Shown: positions 41,625 through 51,190, numbered from the stretch's first letter. The stretch is 64,000 nt of DNA from Undibacterium umbellatum (GCF_014284125.1 NZ_JACOFX010000018.1:1-64000), one strand, 5' to 3'. The notes: generated from the sequence alone by a model not told the origin. Program-made: numbers and translations.

Positions 41625-42749
41625 TCACCCCACCAACACCCTCTTCACCACCGCACAAATCTCATCCACATCCGCCGCCATCAAACCCACATGTAAAGGC
41701 AGGGTGACGGTCTCGCGGGCAATGCGCTCTGCATTGGGGAACATGCCTTCGGTATAGCCAAAACTCTTACCCACTGTAGTCAGGTGGCAGGCTTCGTAGG
41801 AGACACCCGTGCCTATGCCAGCATCGTGCAAAGCAGCGCGGAAGCTGTTGCGGGTGTGACCAAAATTTTCATACGGGATGAGCACGCAAAACATATTCCA
41901 GGTCTGGTCCGGCTGGCCTTGTGGTGGCAGCACGATGCCGGGGATGGCCGGGAAGCTGGTGAAATAATGCTCAGCCAATACCTGGCGCTGTGCCATGAAA
42001 TCGTCGAACTGCGTCAACTGGTGCAGGCCGATGACAGCGGATACGTCTGACATATTGAACTTACCACTGGCTTCTACTACGTCACGAGTCTGGTCTGGCA
42101 ATTTGGCGATGCCGTGGAAGCGCAAGACCTCTACCCGTTGCGCTTCTGCTTCATCATTAAGGACTATGGCACCACCTTCTATGGTGGTCATGTTTTTATT
42201 GGGATGGAAGCTGAAAGTAGCAATGTCACCGAATGCCCCCACAGGCTTACCTTGCCATTTCGAACCTTGCACCAATGCGGCATCCTCTATCACGCGCAAC
42301 TGATATTTCTTTGCCAGCGCATACAGGGCGTCCATGTCACCCAGGGCTCCAGGGAAATGGGTGGGCATGATGGCCTTCGTCCTGGGTGTGATGGCAGCTT
42401 CAACCTGGTCCAGGGCTATGGCACGGGTGACCAGGTCACAGTCAACGAACACAGGTTTGGCGCCACATTTGACGATCATGTTCATGGCCGAGAAAAAGCT
42501 TTGTGCGGAAGTGATGACTTCATCACCCGCGCCGATATTGCACAAGGCCAGTGCGACTTCCATTGCACCTGTAGCCGAGGTCAGCAGCCTGGTGGGGCGA
42601 TTGCCAAAGGTTTGTGATAGTGCTTGTTCCAGCTCATTCACTTTGGGGCCGGTGGTGATCCAGTTGGACCGCAATACATCGGCCACCGCCTGTATGCTGG
42701 CTTCCGATAATTGTGGTTGGGCAAATTTGCGATAAGCAGATGAGGTCAT
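41625..42749 (-). CDS. DegT/DnrJ/EryC1/StrS-family aminotransferase
   Basis: 374 aa PLP enzyme. TSATGAMEVALALCNIGAGDEVI holds the phosphate-binding turn, DAALVQGS the Asp for the pyridine nitrogen, and FSFHPNKNMTTIEGGAIV the Lys that binds PLP. The family transfers amino groups to keto-sugars in LPS or capsule pathways. No other nucleotide-sugar genes lie nearby, so the substrate is not clear. It stands alone on the minus strand. Confidence 0.9.
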   Translation of the reverse strand: MTSSAYRKFAQPQLSEASIQAVADVLRSNWITTGPKVNELEQALSQTFGNRPTRLLTSATGAMEVALALCNIGAGDEVITSAQSFFSAMNMIVKCGAKPVFVDCDLVTRAIALDQVEAAITPRTKAIMPTHFPGALGDMDALYALAKKYQLRVIEDAALVQGSKWQGKPVGAFGDIATFSFHPNKNMTTIEGGAIVLNDEAEAQRVEVLRFHGIAKLPDQTRDVVEASGKFNMSDVSAVIGLHQLTQFDDFMAQRQVLAEHYFTSFPAIPGIVLPPQGQPDQTWNMFCVLIPYENFGHTRNSFRAALHDAGIGTGVSYEACHLTTVGKSFGYTEGMFPNAERIARETVTLPLHVGLMAADVDEICAVVKRVLVG

Positions 42750-42856
42750 GGCAAGATAGGTACAAAGAAGAGAGTGCTTATTGTAGCTGATGATTTTTTA
42801 CAGCCCAGAGTTTTGATCATCGTTTTGCAGACTATGCTGCCGTCTGCATTTCACAC

Positions 42857-43645
42857 TCAATGTTCTGGTCTGGCCCATTTTTTTTCGATAACTGCATACA
42901 CACCATTTGCCTTGATCAGGCGCAAGCCCTGGTCCAGGGCGTTGGCATAGCGGCTTGATTCTGGCCGGCGTTTTGAAAAACTGACATACAGGCTATCTTC
43001 GACCAGGATGCCGACTTGCTGGATTTTCCCCTTGAATTCTTCCGGATGTATGCTGTTCAGATAGTCTGCAATGCGGGTATAAATCAGGGAGTAATCCGAA
43101 CGGCCAAGCAAGAGTTTGCGGAGATTGGATAAGTCACTGGGTGCCGGTTCACGGACGATGCGTGTGTCGCTCTCAAATGCGGTGCCATAGGTGTAACCAT
43201 GCGTGACGCCGATGACGTATTTGTGCAATTCCTGGACATTGATTTTACTGACCCTGGTTTGCGGACTGTCAGTTCTGGCATAGATACCGACGCTGGCCTT
43301 GAAGATGGGTTCTTTGTGAAAGATAAAATCAGGCTCCAGCTTGGCATCTTTAAGGCTGTCAAAGCAACCCAGTTCTTGTCCGCTTTGCACTAGCATCAGG
43401 CAGCGTGAATAAGGCGTGGCGATGAACTTGACATCAATTTTCACAGCAGCATAGGCAGCCCTGATGACATCCACGGCAAAGCCCCGGTTTTGCCCATCCT
43501 TGACAGCAGAATACGGATACCAGCTATCTTCGCCAACAAGAGTGATAGTCTCGGCATGGCTGACAACATAGCAAAGGCTAACCAGGCAATACACCAAGGC
43601 CTTGGTAAATCTGAGCCGGAAATTTTTTATGCTTGCTACGCGCAT
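42857..43645 (-). CDS. periplasmic substrate-binding protein (SBP_bac_3), orphan
   Basis: 262 aa. A hydrophobic leader (LVYCLVSLCYVVSHA) is cleaved before ETITL. ITLVGEDSWYPYSAVKDGQNRGFAVDVIRAA begins the type-2 binding fold (split over two lobes), followed by FIATPYSRCLMLVQSGQELGCF and SDYSLIYTRIADYLNSIHPE. As with the protein at 32711-33532, no transporter genes are nearby. It is divergent from the TonB-dependent receptor gene 187 bp away, which might share the ligand. Confidence 0.8.
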   Translation of the reverse strand: MRVASIKNFRLRFTKALVYCLVSLCYVVSHAETITLVGEDSWYPYSAVKDGQNRGFAVDVIRAAYAAVKIDVKFIATPYSRCLMLVQSGQELGCFDSLKDAKLEPDFIFHKEPIFKASVGIYARTDSPQTRVSKINVQELHKYVIGVTHGYTYGTAFESDTRIVREPAPSDLSNLRKLLLGRSDYSLIYTRIADYLNSIHPEEFKGKIQQVGILVEDSLYVSFSKRRPESSRYANALDQGLRLIKANGVYAVIEKKWARPEH

Positions 43646-43832
43646 TCTGATTTGGATGATGACGAGACCACTTGAGAGAGTGTGCCATACATTTCCTGCG
43701 GAAATGTAAATTTAGGTCTCACCAGGAACTGTAATACCAGTCAAGCTATGCATGTTGATATACGGATATATTCGTTTTCATATAAATATATTCTTGATAT
43801 TTTCTAGTCTTCGTTCATTCAAGAGAAGACCT

Positions 43833-46550
43833 ATGCAGCATACAACTTATCCACGCAAGCCTGCACTAAAACCCATAGCCGCTTGCCTTTTGGCGATTTT
43901 TTATAGCCAGACTTTTAGCAGTAATGCCTTGGCCCAAACGGCAGAAAGCAAAGCAGAAAGCAAGCCTGATTCGGTGCTCATCACTGGCTCCCGCATACCT
44001 CGTGCCAGCCTGGAAGGGCCTGCTGCGGTCACCATCATCACCGCAGAAGAAATTACCAAACAAGGCTACAAGAGTGTCTTTGATGCGCTCAATAATGCGG
44101 TACAAAACTCCGGCTTTACCCAGGGCGAAGATTTTGGCAATACCTTTACGCCGTCTGCAAATACCATCAGCCTGCGTGGTCTGGGGCCTAACCATACCTT
44201 GATACTGCTGGACGGCAGGCGCATGGCCGATTTCCCCATCGCTTATACGGGTACCATCAATTTTACCAACCTGGCGAATATTCCTTCGAATATCGTTGAG
44301 CGTATAGAAATTCTGAATGGCGGAGCATCCGCAATTTACGGATCGGACGCAATTGCTGGCGTGGTCAACATCATCCTGAAAAAACAAAGCCAGGGTTATA
44401 ACCTGAATGTCAAAGTGGGGGATACTGACCGTGGCGGTGGCAGCAACAAACGTGTACAGTTTTCTGGCACGGCCAACACGGATCAAGTGCGCAGTCTGTT
44501 CAGCATCGAATACAGTGAACGCGAACCGCTACGCTCGACCCAGCGCGACTTCATGGCGACACGCACTACTCCCAGCACTACGCTTTCCCGCAAGGATGTC
44601 AAGAGTGGCCGCTTTCTGGACCTGGGCGATACCTGTAGCCAGCAAAGTGATTTCTTTGAAGGCTCACAAATCAACTATAAAACCAGTAAGGGTAGCTATT
44701 GCGCCAGCCCTCGCCTGAGTCCCATGCACTGGACTGTGCAAACCAAGAACCAGAGCCTGAATTTATTCAATAGCAGCAACCTGGACCTGAATGCCGACAC
44801 CACCTTGTTTGCCGACATTTTATTTGGCAAGAACAAGACCGAAAATGACACCCGTTCACCAAGCTGGGTATCTTCCTCGACCAATCAAAGCTATTTCTGG
44901 AACCGGAATAGCAATGCCTATGAAGCCTGGAGTAAAGTGTTTGCGCCAGAGGAAATCAATGGCGTCAACCGCTTTAACCGCCAGTGGGATGACCAGTCAG
45001 TTGGCATCAATCTGGGTGTGAAAGGCGTGATACCTGGCACACAATGGAATTATGAAGCCGCATACAGTGCATCGGCTTACCACAGTGAAAACGTCGCCCC
45101 ACGTACACTGGCGAATATAGATCAGTTTTTCCTGGGACCTAAACTTGGACTGGACAAAGCAGGTATTGCTATCTATGCGCCAGACCAGCAGCGCCTGACA
45201 CAAAGGCTGACGCCAGCAGAGTTTAACCAGATCACAGGTGCATCGCGCAGTGCTGACAGCTCACGCACGCAAACCCTGAGCCTGGCCGTGAATACAGAAC
45301 TCTGGAAACTGCCAGCAGGCACGGTCAAGACAGCCGGTATCGCCGAGATAGGCCGCCAGAGTTTTGATAACGAAGTTGACCCCAGGGTTAATCAGGGCTA
45401 TTTCAATACTGTCACCAAATCAGATGATGTGCATGGTTCGCGCCGGCGTTATGCGCTGGGTGCAGAAGTGTATGTACCTATCTTGAAAGAAGTCACGGCC
45501 AGCCTGGCGGGTCGCTATGACAATTATCATTTTGCCGGACGCAAGGATGGCAAGCTGACCTATAACGGCGGTCTGGAAATCCGCCCCCTGCCAGAGATGC
45601 TGCTGCGTACCAGCTATGCCACCAGCTTTCGCGCGCCTGACATGAATTACATCTTCAAGGCGCGTGGTACAGGCTATTACTCAAGTTCCACCGACTATTA
45701 CCGCTGCAAGACTGAGGGCAAGGAACTCAAGGATTGCGATTATGCGAATTACTCGCCAGGTGCCAATTATGTGCAGTTTGGCAGCCCTGACCTGAAATCA
45801 GAAAAAGGCAAGTCCTTTGGCCTGGGCGTGGTCTGGTCACCCAACAACCAGTTTGATGTCTCGCTTGATTACTGGAATATCAAGATCAGCGACATGGTGG
45901 TCAACCTCAGTTCTGACCAGTTGTTGCGTGACGAAGCTGACTGCCGCACTGGCAAACTCGATATCAATTCCAGCCAGTGTGCCGATACCATCAACCGTAT
46001 CAAACGCTATCCAAAAGATGCGCTGAGCCGTGCTGGCGAGATACAAGAGATCTGGGTCAATCCCATCAATGCGGCGTATGAAGCTACCAGCGGTATCGAC
46101 ATCAGCGGCAAGTATCAATTAAAAACCAATGCTTATGGCAGCTTCATTATCAAGGCCAACTACAGCAAAGTGCTGAGCAAAAAGTCCAAGCAGTTTGACA
46201 ATGATGCGCTGTATGACGACCTGGCCGATCTTGGCAATAGCGACTGGCGCGACAAACTCATCACCAGCGTCAACTGGAACAAGGGGGACTGGTCGAACAC
46301 GCTGACAGTGACACGCTATGGCAAGATCCCCAATGGCTCTGGCAAATATTACCTGTCGCCTACCGGCCTTGCCAACTGGAGTACGGTGTATCAGGCGAAT
46401 AAAAACCTGAGCGTTTCTGTCATCATCAACAATGTATTCAACAAGATCAAGTATGACTACAGCGGCGGCTGGCCCAACTACCCGGTTGGCTCCTTCAGCC
46501 CAACTGGCCGCCAGGGCTGGCTGGAAGTGAATTACAAGTTTGGTGCTTGA
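43833..46550 (+). CDS. TonB-dependent outer-membrane receptor
   Basis: 905 aa from ATG 43833 with AGAGAAG upstream; a longer frame begins at 43752. A signal peptide ends at ALAQ. The plug domain has VLITGSRIPRASLEGPAAV, SLRGLGPNHTLILLDGRR and GASAIYGSDAIAGVVNIIL; the barrel follows to residue 905, ending LEVNYKFGA. The GASAIYGSDAIAGVVN segment is typical of receptors for sugars, peptides or siderophores. It ends with Ala rather than an aromatic residue. No TonB/ExbBD, sigma or anti-sigma genes are adjacent. Confidence 0.9.
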   Translation: MQHTTYPRKPALKPIAACLLAIFYSQTFSSNALAQTAESKAESKPDSVLITGSRIPRASLEGPAAVTIITAEEITKQGYKSVFDALNNAVQNSGFTQGEDFGNTFTPSANTISLRGLGPNHTLILLDGRRMADFPIAYTGTINFTNLANIPSNIVERIEILNGGASAIYGSDAIAGVVNIILKKQSQGYNLNVKVGDTDRGGGSNKRVQFSGTANTDQVRSLFSIEYSEREPLRSTQRDFMATRTTPSTTLSRKDVKSGRFLDLGDTCSQQSDFFEGSQINYKTSKGSYCASPRLSPMHWTVQTKNQSLNLFNSSNLDLNADTTLFADILFGKNKTENDTRSPSWVSSSTNQSYFWNRNSNAYEAWSKVFAPEEINGVNRFNRQWDDQSVGINLGVKGVIPGTQWNYEAAYSASAYHSENVAPRTLANIDQFFLGPKLGLDKAGIAIYAPDQQRLTQRLTPAEFNQITGASRSADSSRTQTLSLAVNTELWKLPAGTVKTAGIAEIGRQSFDNEVDPRVNQGYFNTVTKSDDVHGSRRRYALGAEVYVPILKEVTASLAGRYDNYHFAGRKDGKLTYNGGLEIRPLPEMLLRTSYATSFRAPDMNYIFKARGTGYYSSSTDYYRCKTEGKELKDCDYANYSPGANYVQFGSPDLKSEKGKSFGLGVVWSPNNQFDVSLDYWNIKISDMVVNLSSDQLLRDEADCRTGKLDINSSQCADTINRIKRYPKDALSRAGEIQEIWVNPINAAYEATSGIDISGKYQLKTNAYGSFIIKANYSKVLSKKSKQFDNDALYDDLADLGNSDWRDKLITSVNWNKGDWSNTLTVTRYGKIPNGSGKYYLSPTGLANWSTVYQANKNLSVSVIINNVFNKIKYDYSGGWPNYPVGSFSPTGRQGWLEVNYKFGA

Positions 46551-46563
46551 TGATTTAGTTTTA

Positions 46564-46593
46564 TTGGCGCCCTCTCCTATTGGAGAGGGCCAA
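46564..46593 (+). terminator. GC-rich hairpin after the receptor gene
   Basis: GCCCTCTCC (46569-46577), loop TATT, GGAGAGGGC (46582-46590), flanked by TTGG/CAA pairs. It begins 13 bp after the receptor stop. There is no T-run, so termination may need Rho or the hairpin may only stabilise the 3' end. Confidence 0.5.
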
Positions 46594-47028
46594 TGGCAGG
46601 CAGAGCATCATGTTAATCAATGCTCTACTTATCGCTCTGCTCCTCCAGAGCCTGCATCTTCCCATTCAAACCAATGTGGTTTCTGTCGCACTTTTTATTT
46701 GAACTCGCGAAACATAGTCGAATGCCAATTTCAACTGAATCGCGGTGAAAAACATTCAGACAGTTTTCGCAACTTCAGCGCTGGACATTTTTACACTTTC
46801 AATGGTATAAAAATAAGAAACGCCGAATACTTGCGGGAGATGGGTTCATATTCTCACAAAGCACCTATGGCGCGTTGAAATATCTTTTAGTCAACGCGCC
46901 CTAGTTGATGTGCCTGTAAATATGGATTAATTGTGATGAGGAAGATGTGAAGAAGGTGTTTTATGTTGACACCCATTTATGGCATTGCCTGACACGAATT
47001 AAAGCAGACTATTACGATTTAATACTAA
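46594..47028. other. intergenic stretch with a perfect stem and a possible tiny peptide
   Basis: No established gene. It contains GGCGCGTTGA (46869-46878) and TCAACGCGCC (46891-46900), a perfect 10-bp stem with a 12-base loop and no T-run. A 30-codon hydrophobic frame (46610-46702, beginning MLINALLIALLLQSLHLP) has no good ribosome site and may be chance. TTGACA at 46966-46971 could be a -35 box for the next gene, but no -10 box is well placed. Confidence 0.4.
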
Positions 47029-47613
47029 ATGTTAACGGCAAAAATTGAATCCGGACCAAGAAGAAAAGTGCTGAGATGGACAGCGTCTTTAATGACTATT
47101 CTTTTACAAACACAAATGGGAAGCCTCACGATGGCAGCAGAAGATGATGTTTTGAAATTTCAATCACATGACCTCAATCTCCAGATCTATAGCGCTGGTG
47201 ATTTTCGACTTCTGTATGCTGGTTCCCCACATGAAATCGCAATAGGGAGAACAGCCAGGGAAAAAACAGCGGAAGATGAAAAACGCTACCCTGGGTTTAC
47301 TTCCGGCGACTATCAAGCCTTTGCCGGGCCGGTGGAAATGGAATGGCGCTCAAAAGATGGGACTCTTTTTAAGCACACCCTTGATCTGAACAGCATTTTC
47401 AACGATAAAAAAATACTTCATGATGAAAATCCTGCAGACATCTACAAACCCATGCCGATCTTTGGTCGCCAGCCCACGATCATTATTGAGGTGAACGACC
47501 GGACTGTGAATGTGTATATGTTTACCAGCATACAACTGATTCCAAAAGACCCTAATGCAGCGCGCCGCAACAGGCGTGACCACCGTGTGTTGGCCTATTC
47601 CCAAACATTTTGA
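47029..47613 (+). CDS. exported protein of unknown function, upstream of a DUF2235 hydrolase
   Basis: 194 aa. The N-terminus has basic residues then a hydrophobic segment (TASLMTILLQTQMGSLTMAAED), read as a signal peptide or anchor, so the protein is probably periplasmic. The rest is polar, with FGRQPTIIIEVNDRTVNVYMFTS near the C-terminus. No family recognised. It ends 11 bp before the DUF2235 gene on the same strand. In type VI secretion loci such lipase effectors pair with a periplasmic immunity protein; that reading is speculation here, since no other T6SS gene is visible. Confidence 0.6.
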   Translation: MLTAKIESGPRRKVLRWTASLMTILLQTQMGSLTMAAEDDVLKFQSHDLNLQIYSAGDFRLLYAGSPHEIAIGRTAREKTAEDEKRYPGFTSGDYQAFAGPVEMEWRSKDGTLFKHTLDLNSIFNDKKILHDENPADIYKPMPIFGRQPTIIIEVNDRTVNVYMFTSIQLIPKDPNAARRNRRDHRVLAYSQTF

Positions 47614-47624
47614 CAAACTAAATT

Positions 47625-48914
47625 ATGGCAGTGATAGCAGGTAATGACGGTGTGGACGTCAAAGTAGCGACATCAGAGCATCTCGCCAGTTACTCCAAGG
47701 CACAAGCTCAGTTAGATGCATTTAAAGTGCCCAATCTGTATGACTCTAATGACCCCAACGCCCGTGTTTTCATTGCACTTTTTGATGGTACCGGCAATGA
47801 TGCTATTAATGCCCCTGCGCATATTACGAACGTAGGTATACTCAAGAAACAGTTAGAAGACATCAATAGTCAAAATCCAAACATCCGAGGCGCGTACAAA
47901 GAAGGGCCGGGGACGCAAGACGGAGCGATGGGAACACTTGATGGCGCACTAGGCGTCACATACAATGCCCGTATTGAAACCATGTATGAAAAGTTTCTAT
48001 TGCAGTCAGAAAGCTGGCTCCAAGAAAACCCGAATGCCAAGATCAGTGTCGTTTCCGTAGGGTTTAGCCGCGGTGCTGAACAGGCTGCCGGTTTTTCCCG
48101 TATAGTCGCTGAACGTGGCGTTCAGGATATTCAATCCCAAATTGTACAGGCTCCGCACGATGGATCTGATCAGACATCAATCTCATACACGGCCTCCCCA
48201 CTGGTCATAGGAGATACCATACCACAGGCGCTGGGTTTATTTGATCCTGTTGCTACTGGTATACCCTCGCTGAATGACAGAAGGCCGCCACCTACCGTGA
48301 TTACTGGCTTTCAGATCAGTGCTGCGGATGAACGCTGGATGCAATTTCCGGCAACCAATTATGTGAATGAGGGTCTGTCAGCAGATGGCAGGTTTTTGAG
48401 GGTGATGACGGCCGGCGCTCACAGTGATATTGGTGGTGGCTATGAAAAAAATGGTCTTCCTTACCGCAACTTCAACATGATGTCGCAGTTTTTGAATGGC
48501 GCATTGGGCGACAATCTCATCAAGAAACTGGATATTCCTGCCGACCCTGCCATGAGCGTGATTCATGACTCATCACAACATAAAGTGTATTGGGTCAAAA
48601 TGTCGGAACGTACAGAAAAAACTAGCCTGGATTTCTTCGGCAAAAAAATGGAACCGATGAACCCGACTATGGAACAATACACAAAAAATGCCAAAGCATT
48701 GGGGACTCAGGATAATGCCAGTACTGCCTCTGACGATAACAAGCTGGGCAGTAAAGTAGATGCCACACTACCGCCAGCCACAGTACCAACGACCAGGAGT
48801 GAGGTCAAGTCAGTAGTAGATAGCGGTTTTCTGACAGTTGCTGACAGTCCTTCCAACCGCATGCTTACGCAGTTAAGGGAACTGCCACGGACGCCAGCAC
48901 AGGCAAAGCTATAA
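47625..48914 (+). CDS. DUF2235-family alpha/beta hydrolase (Tle1-like)
   Basis: 429 aa. Hallmarks of DUF2235: FIALFDGTGNDAINAPAH near residues 45-62, the nucleophile Ser148 in VSVGFSRGAEQAAGF, an acid residue in LGLFDPVATG, and the catalytic His in AGAHSDIGGGYEKNG. The triad appears complete. Members include T6SS phospholipase effectors of the Tle1 group as well as housekeeping-like hydrolases. No signal peptide. It follows a predicted periplasmic protein by 11 bp, and a short gap leads to the convergent thioesterase gene. Confidence 0.82.
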   Translation: MAVIAGNDGVDVKVATSEHLASYSKAQAQLDAFKVPNLYDSNDPNARVFIALFDGTGNDAINAPAHITNVGILKKQLEDINSQNPNIRGAYKEGPGTQDGAMGTLDGALGVTYNARIETMYEKFLLQSESWLQENPNAKISVVSVGFSRGAEQAAGFSRIVAERGVQDIQSQIVQAPHDGSDQTSISYTASPLVIGDTIPQALGLFDPVATGIPSLNDRRPPPTVITGFQISAADERWMQFPATNYVNEGLSADGRFLRVMTAGAHSDIGGGYEKNGLPYRNFNMMSQFLNGALGDNLIKKLDIPADPAMSVIHDSSQHKVYWVKMSERTEKTSLDFFGKKMEPMNPTMEQYTKNAKALGTQDNASTASDDNKLGSKVDATLPPATVPTTRSEVKSVVDSGFLTVADSPSNRMLTQLRELPRTPAQAKL

Positions 48915-48964
48915 ACAAACATCTTTCCACTGACACGGCCAGGTAATAGCTCATAGCAGACAGC

Positions 48965-49408
48965 TCAATCCAGAAAATTCACCCGCGCAAACTTGACTTT
49001 AAAATCTTCCGGCATTTCCACTACCCTTCCTGCACGATAATCAAAAAACACAAAGCCTGATTTGGCCATGGCAACCAGGGTTTGATCCGCTGGACGGGTA
49101 ATGCGGAAGGTAATGTCGCCACCGTATTTATTAAAGTCCATGACGCCCACTTCAAACAACAACTGGTCGCGGGCATGGGCTTCTGCCTTGTAGGTGGTGG
49201 CCAGGTCAGTAACGATGATACCGCTACCACCAGCAGCCGTCTCGCGTATGCCAAAGTCATACAGGAAGCGCGCCCTGGCTTCGGAAATCATGGAGATCAT
49301 GGAATCATTGCCCAAGTGATTGGCACCATTGATGTCAGTCACACGCACCGTCAACTGGGTAGAAAAATAGTATTGATCTTCTGGAAAATGCAGTTGCAGG
49401 CGAGCCAT
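48965..49408 (-). CDS. hot-dog thioesterase (4HBT family)
   Basis: 147 aa from ATG 49408. TVRVTDINGANHLGNDSMISMISEARARFL holds the Asn/His-rich hot-dog motif near residues 18-47, here cut as DINGANHLGNDSM and SEARARFLYDFG, followed by the central helix. This fits acyl-CoA thioesterases of the YbgC/4HBT type. Substrate unknown. It is convergent with the DUF2235 gene. Confidence 0.87.
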   Translation of the reverse strand: MARLQLHFPEDQYYFSTQLTVRVTDINGANHLGNDSMISMISEARARFLYDFGIRETAAGGSGIIVTDLATTYKAEAHARDQLLFEVGVMDFNKYGGDITFRITRPADQTLVAMAKSGFVFFDYRAGRVVEMPEDFKVKFARVNFLD

Positions 49409-49669
49409 GATAATGAAAGAAAATGAACGATAAAAGCAGCATTTTACCGTGTTTACGCCAACATTCTGTTTGATCTCGCGCAATTCTACCGGGGCTGGAC
49501 AATTACATCTGGAAACAAGCCCATGCCTCAGACTATACCTTCGTATAGTGAACAGAAATGTTCGTACATGTTAACTTTATATCCCCGCAGACAAACAAAA
49601 TGTCGTGACGGTATTACCGGATTATCTTGCGCTATTGCGCAGCAAACATGTATTTGTGAGGAAGACAAA

Positions 49670-50113
49670 GTGAGCGACAAACCTAAAATGAACCTGGCAG
49701 AACGCCGTGCCGTAGCCGATTATAAAGAAAGCACCTTCAGCAAAAAGCTGGAAGATTTGCACAATGCTGCAGGTTTCCCGGTAGAAGTGGAGGTTGACTG
49801 GGAAAGCATGGCGGTATCAGGCCAGCAAGATTTTTATGCCCGTGATGACTACTGGACTGATATTTTCTTCAACCCCACAGCCAAGGCCCTGGGTGAAGTC
49901 ACAGCCGACGCCATGGGCAAGGAAGCCCTGACTGCGGAGCTGAAAGCCATCAAGTTCCACTATGATGAAGCAACTGCACCAGGCATGGCGTTTGAAAATG
50001 GCGTGAAATTTGAAGGCGGTGTCCTGACCATCAATTTCAAACCTTTCAGCAATGCTGACTGCGTGGATGACCGCGCAAAGGCCATCAGAACTACTTTGGA
50101 AGCAGCACTATAA
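49670..50113 (+). CDS. conserved hypothetical cytoplasmic protein
   Basis: 147 aa from a GTG at 49670, supported by a GAGGAAG site six bases upstream; a longer frame to 49523 has no ribosome site and an unlikely N-terminus. No signal peptide or membrane span. Acidic and aromatic, with VEVDWESMAVSGQQDFYARDD and DIFFNPTAKALGEVTADAMG. No family is recognised. A strong bidirectional terminator follows. Confidence 0.75.
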   Translation: MSDKPKMNLAERRAVADYKESTFSKKLEDLHNAAGFPVEVEVDWESMAVSGQQDFYARDDYWTDIFFNPTAKALGEVTADAMGKEALTAELKAIKFHYDEATAPGMAFENGVKFEGGVLTINFKPFSNADCVDDRAKAIRTTLEAAL

Positions 50114-50140
50114 TCCAGATCTGATTCCTGCACCATATTA

Positions 50141-50170
50141 AAAAGCCTGCAAGAGATTGCAGGCTTTTTT
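50141..50170. terminator. bidirectional rho-independent terminator
   Basis: AAAAGCCTGCAA, loop GAGA, TTGCAGGCTTTTTT: a perfect 12-bp stem with T-runs in both directions. It ends the hypothetical gene at 50113 (plus) and the NTF2-like gene at 50173 (minus). Confidence 0.92.
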
Positions 50171-50172
50171 CA

Positions 50173-50544
50173 TCAGTCGAGCACCTTCGCACCCAATGCC
50201 ACCGAGGCGCTTTGTATCAAGCTGTTCTTGATTTCATAGATGGCAGTCATTTCCATGCGGCCTGTGCCTTCGGGGAAGGTGCGCGTGACCTCTTCATGGT
50301 CGATAACAATGTGACCTATCACTTCGCGGCGCAATAACCTGGCATGCAGATTGGGTTCAATAAAACGCGCCGCCATACGCGTACGGATTTCTGCATGGCC
50401 ACTGGCGAGCAACTTGCCAGGAAATTCAAACTGTTGCGCATCAACGGCATAGGTCTTGAGTATGGCTTCGACATCGCGGGCATTGTAGGCATCGAGCTGG
50501 GCTTGTACTACAGCTTCAGGTGTGGGATAGGTAGTGTTGTTCAT
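50173..50544 (-). CDS. NTF2-like (SnoaL/DUF4440-type) protein
   Basis: 123 aa. AVVQAQLDAYNARDVEAILKTYAVDAQQFEFPG is the typical NTF2-like opening (about residues 8-40), read here in parts: QAQLDAYNARDVEAIL and TYAVDAQ. The fold binds hydrophobic ligands or acts as a small isomerase. ATG 50544 lies ten bases after the stop of the transglutaminase gene, so they form an operon. Confidence 0.82.
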   Translation of the reverse strand: MNNTTYPTPEAVVQAQLDAYNARDVEAILKTYAVDAQQFEFPGKLLASGHAEIRTRMAARFIEPNLHARLLRREVIGHIVIDHEEVTRTFPEGTGRMEMTAIYEIKNSLIQSASVALGAKVLD

Positions 50545-50553
50545 GATGATCAA

Positions 50554-51159
50554 TTAAGGAAGTGCCAGGCTGGCGGGAGTGGCTTCTGCGCTCAAATCGC
50601 CATCCGGTAAATGTGCTGCCACGGCTTCCACCGTAGGTTGGTTCAATAAGGCAGCCAGCACTGCTGCATGCGGTTCTGCCCAGATACCCTTGAAGTCTTG
50701 CTCCCCAGGTGTGAGAATGGCAAAAGCCAGTTGCTCTTGCGGTGGGCAAAATTCTGCCTGTACGCCGGGTTTGTTGCCGCGCGCATCCAGCCTGTACCAG
50801 CCATGTTCTGGCAAATAGGCCGCGTTCAAGCCATGAAGGCAAAATGCTGCCTCATTACCTATAGTCAAACGTTGATAGCAGAGACCAGCAGGGATGCCAT
50901 TGGCGCGCAACAAGGCAGCCAGCAAATGGCTTTTGGCATAGCAATAACCTGTGCCATGCGCCAGCACATCAGATGCCTTGCAGGTCACCGGATTCTGGCG
51001 GTAATCCCAGCTATGTCTGATCTGGTCACGCACAAAATGAAAACTGCGGCGCACTGTCTCAGTCTCGTCTTCACTTCCTGTGGCCAGGAGTCGTGCCCGC
51101 GCCAAAATGGCTGGATGCTGCCAGTCTATATAAGTGCTACTTGCCAAAAATTCTTTCAT
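50554..51159 (-). CDS. transglutaminase-like cysteine protease domain protein
   Basis: 201 aa. The triad of the transglutaminase-like fold is present: Cys in GTGYCYAKSHLLAALLRANG, His in CLHGLNAAYL and Asp in YRLDARGNKPG. No signal peptide. Short bacterial members of this type are peptidases or hydrolases of unknown substrate. It is followed by the NTF2-like gene ten bases on. Confidence 0.85.
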   Translation of the reverse strand: MKEFLASSTYIDWQHPAILARARLLATGSEDETETVRRSFHFVRDQIRHSWDYRQNPVTCKASDVLAHGTGYCYAKSHLLAALLRANGIPAGLCYQRLTIGNEAAFCLHGLNAAYLPEHGWYRLDARGNKPGVQAEFCPPQEQLAFAILTPGEQDFKGIWAEPHAAVLAALLNQPTVEAVAAHLPDGDLSAEATPASLALP

Positions 51160-51190
51160 CTATCTCTTTATGAAATGCATCTGAATTGCT

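Noticed and set aside
46540..46878. 112-codon frame overlapping the end of the receptor gene
   Set aside because: It runs through the GC-rich hairpin, has no ribosome site and a composition unlike a protein.
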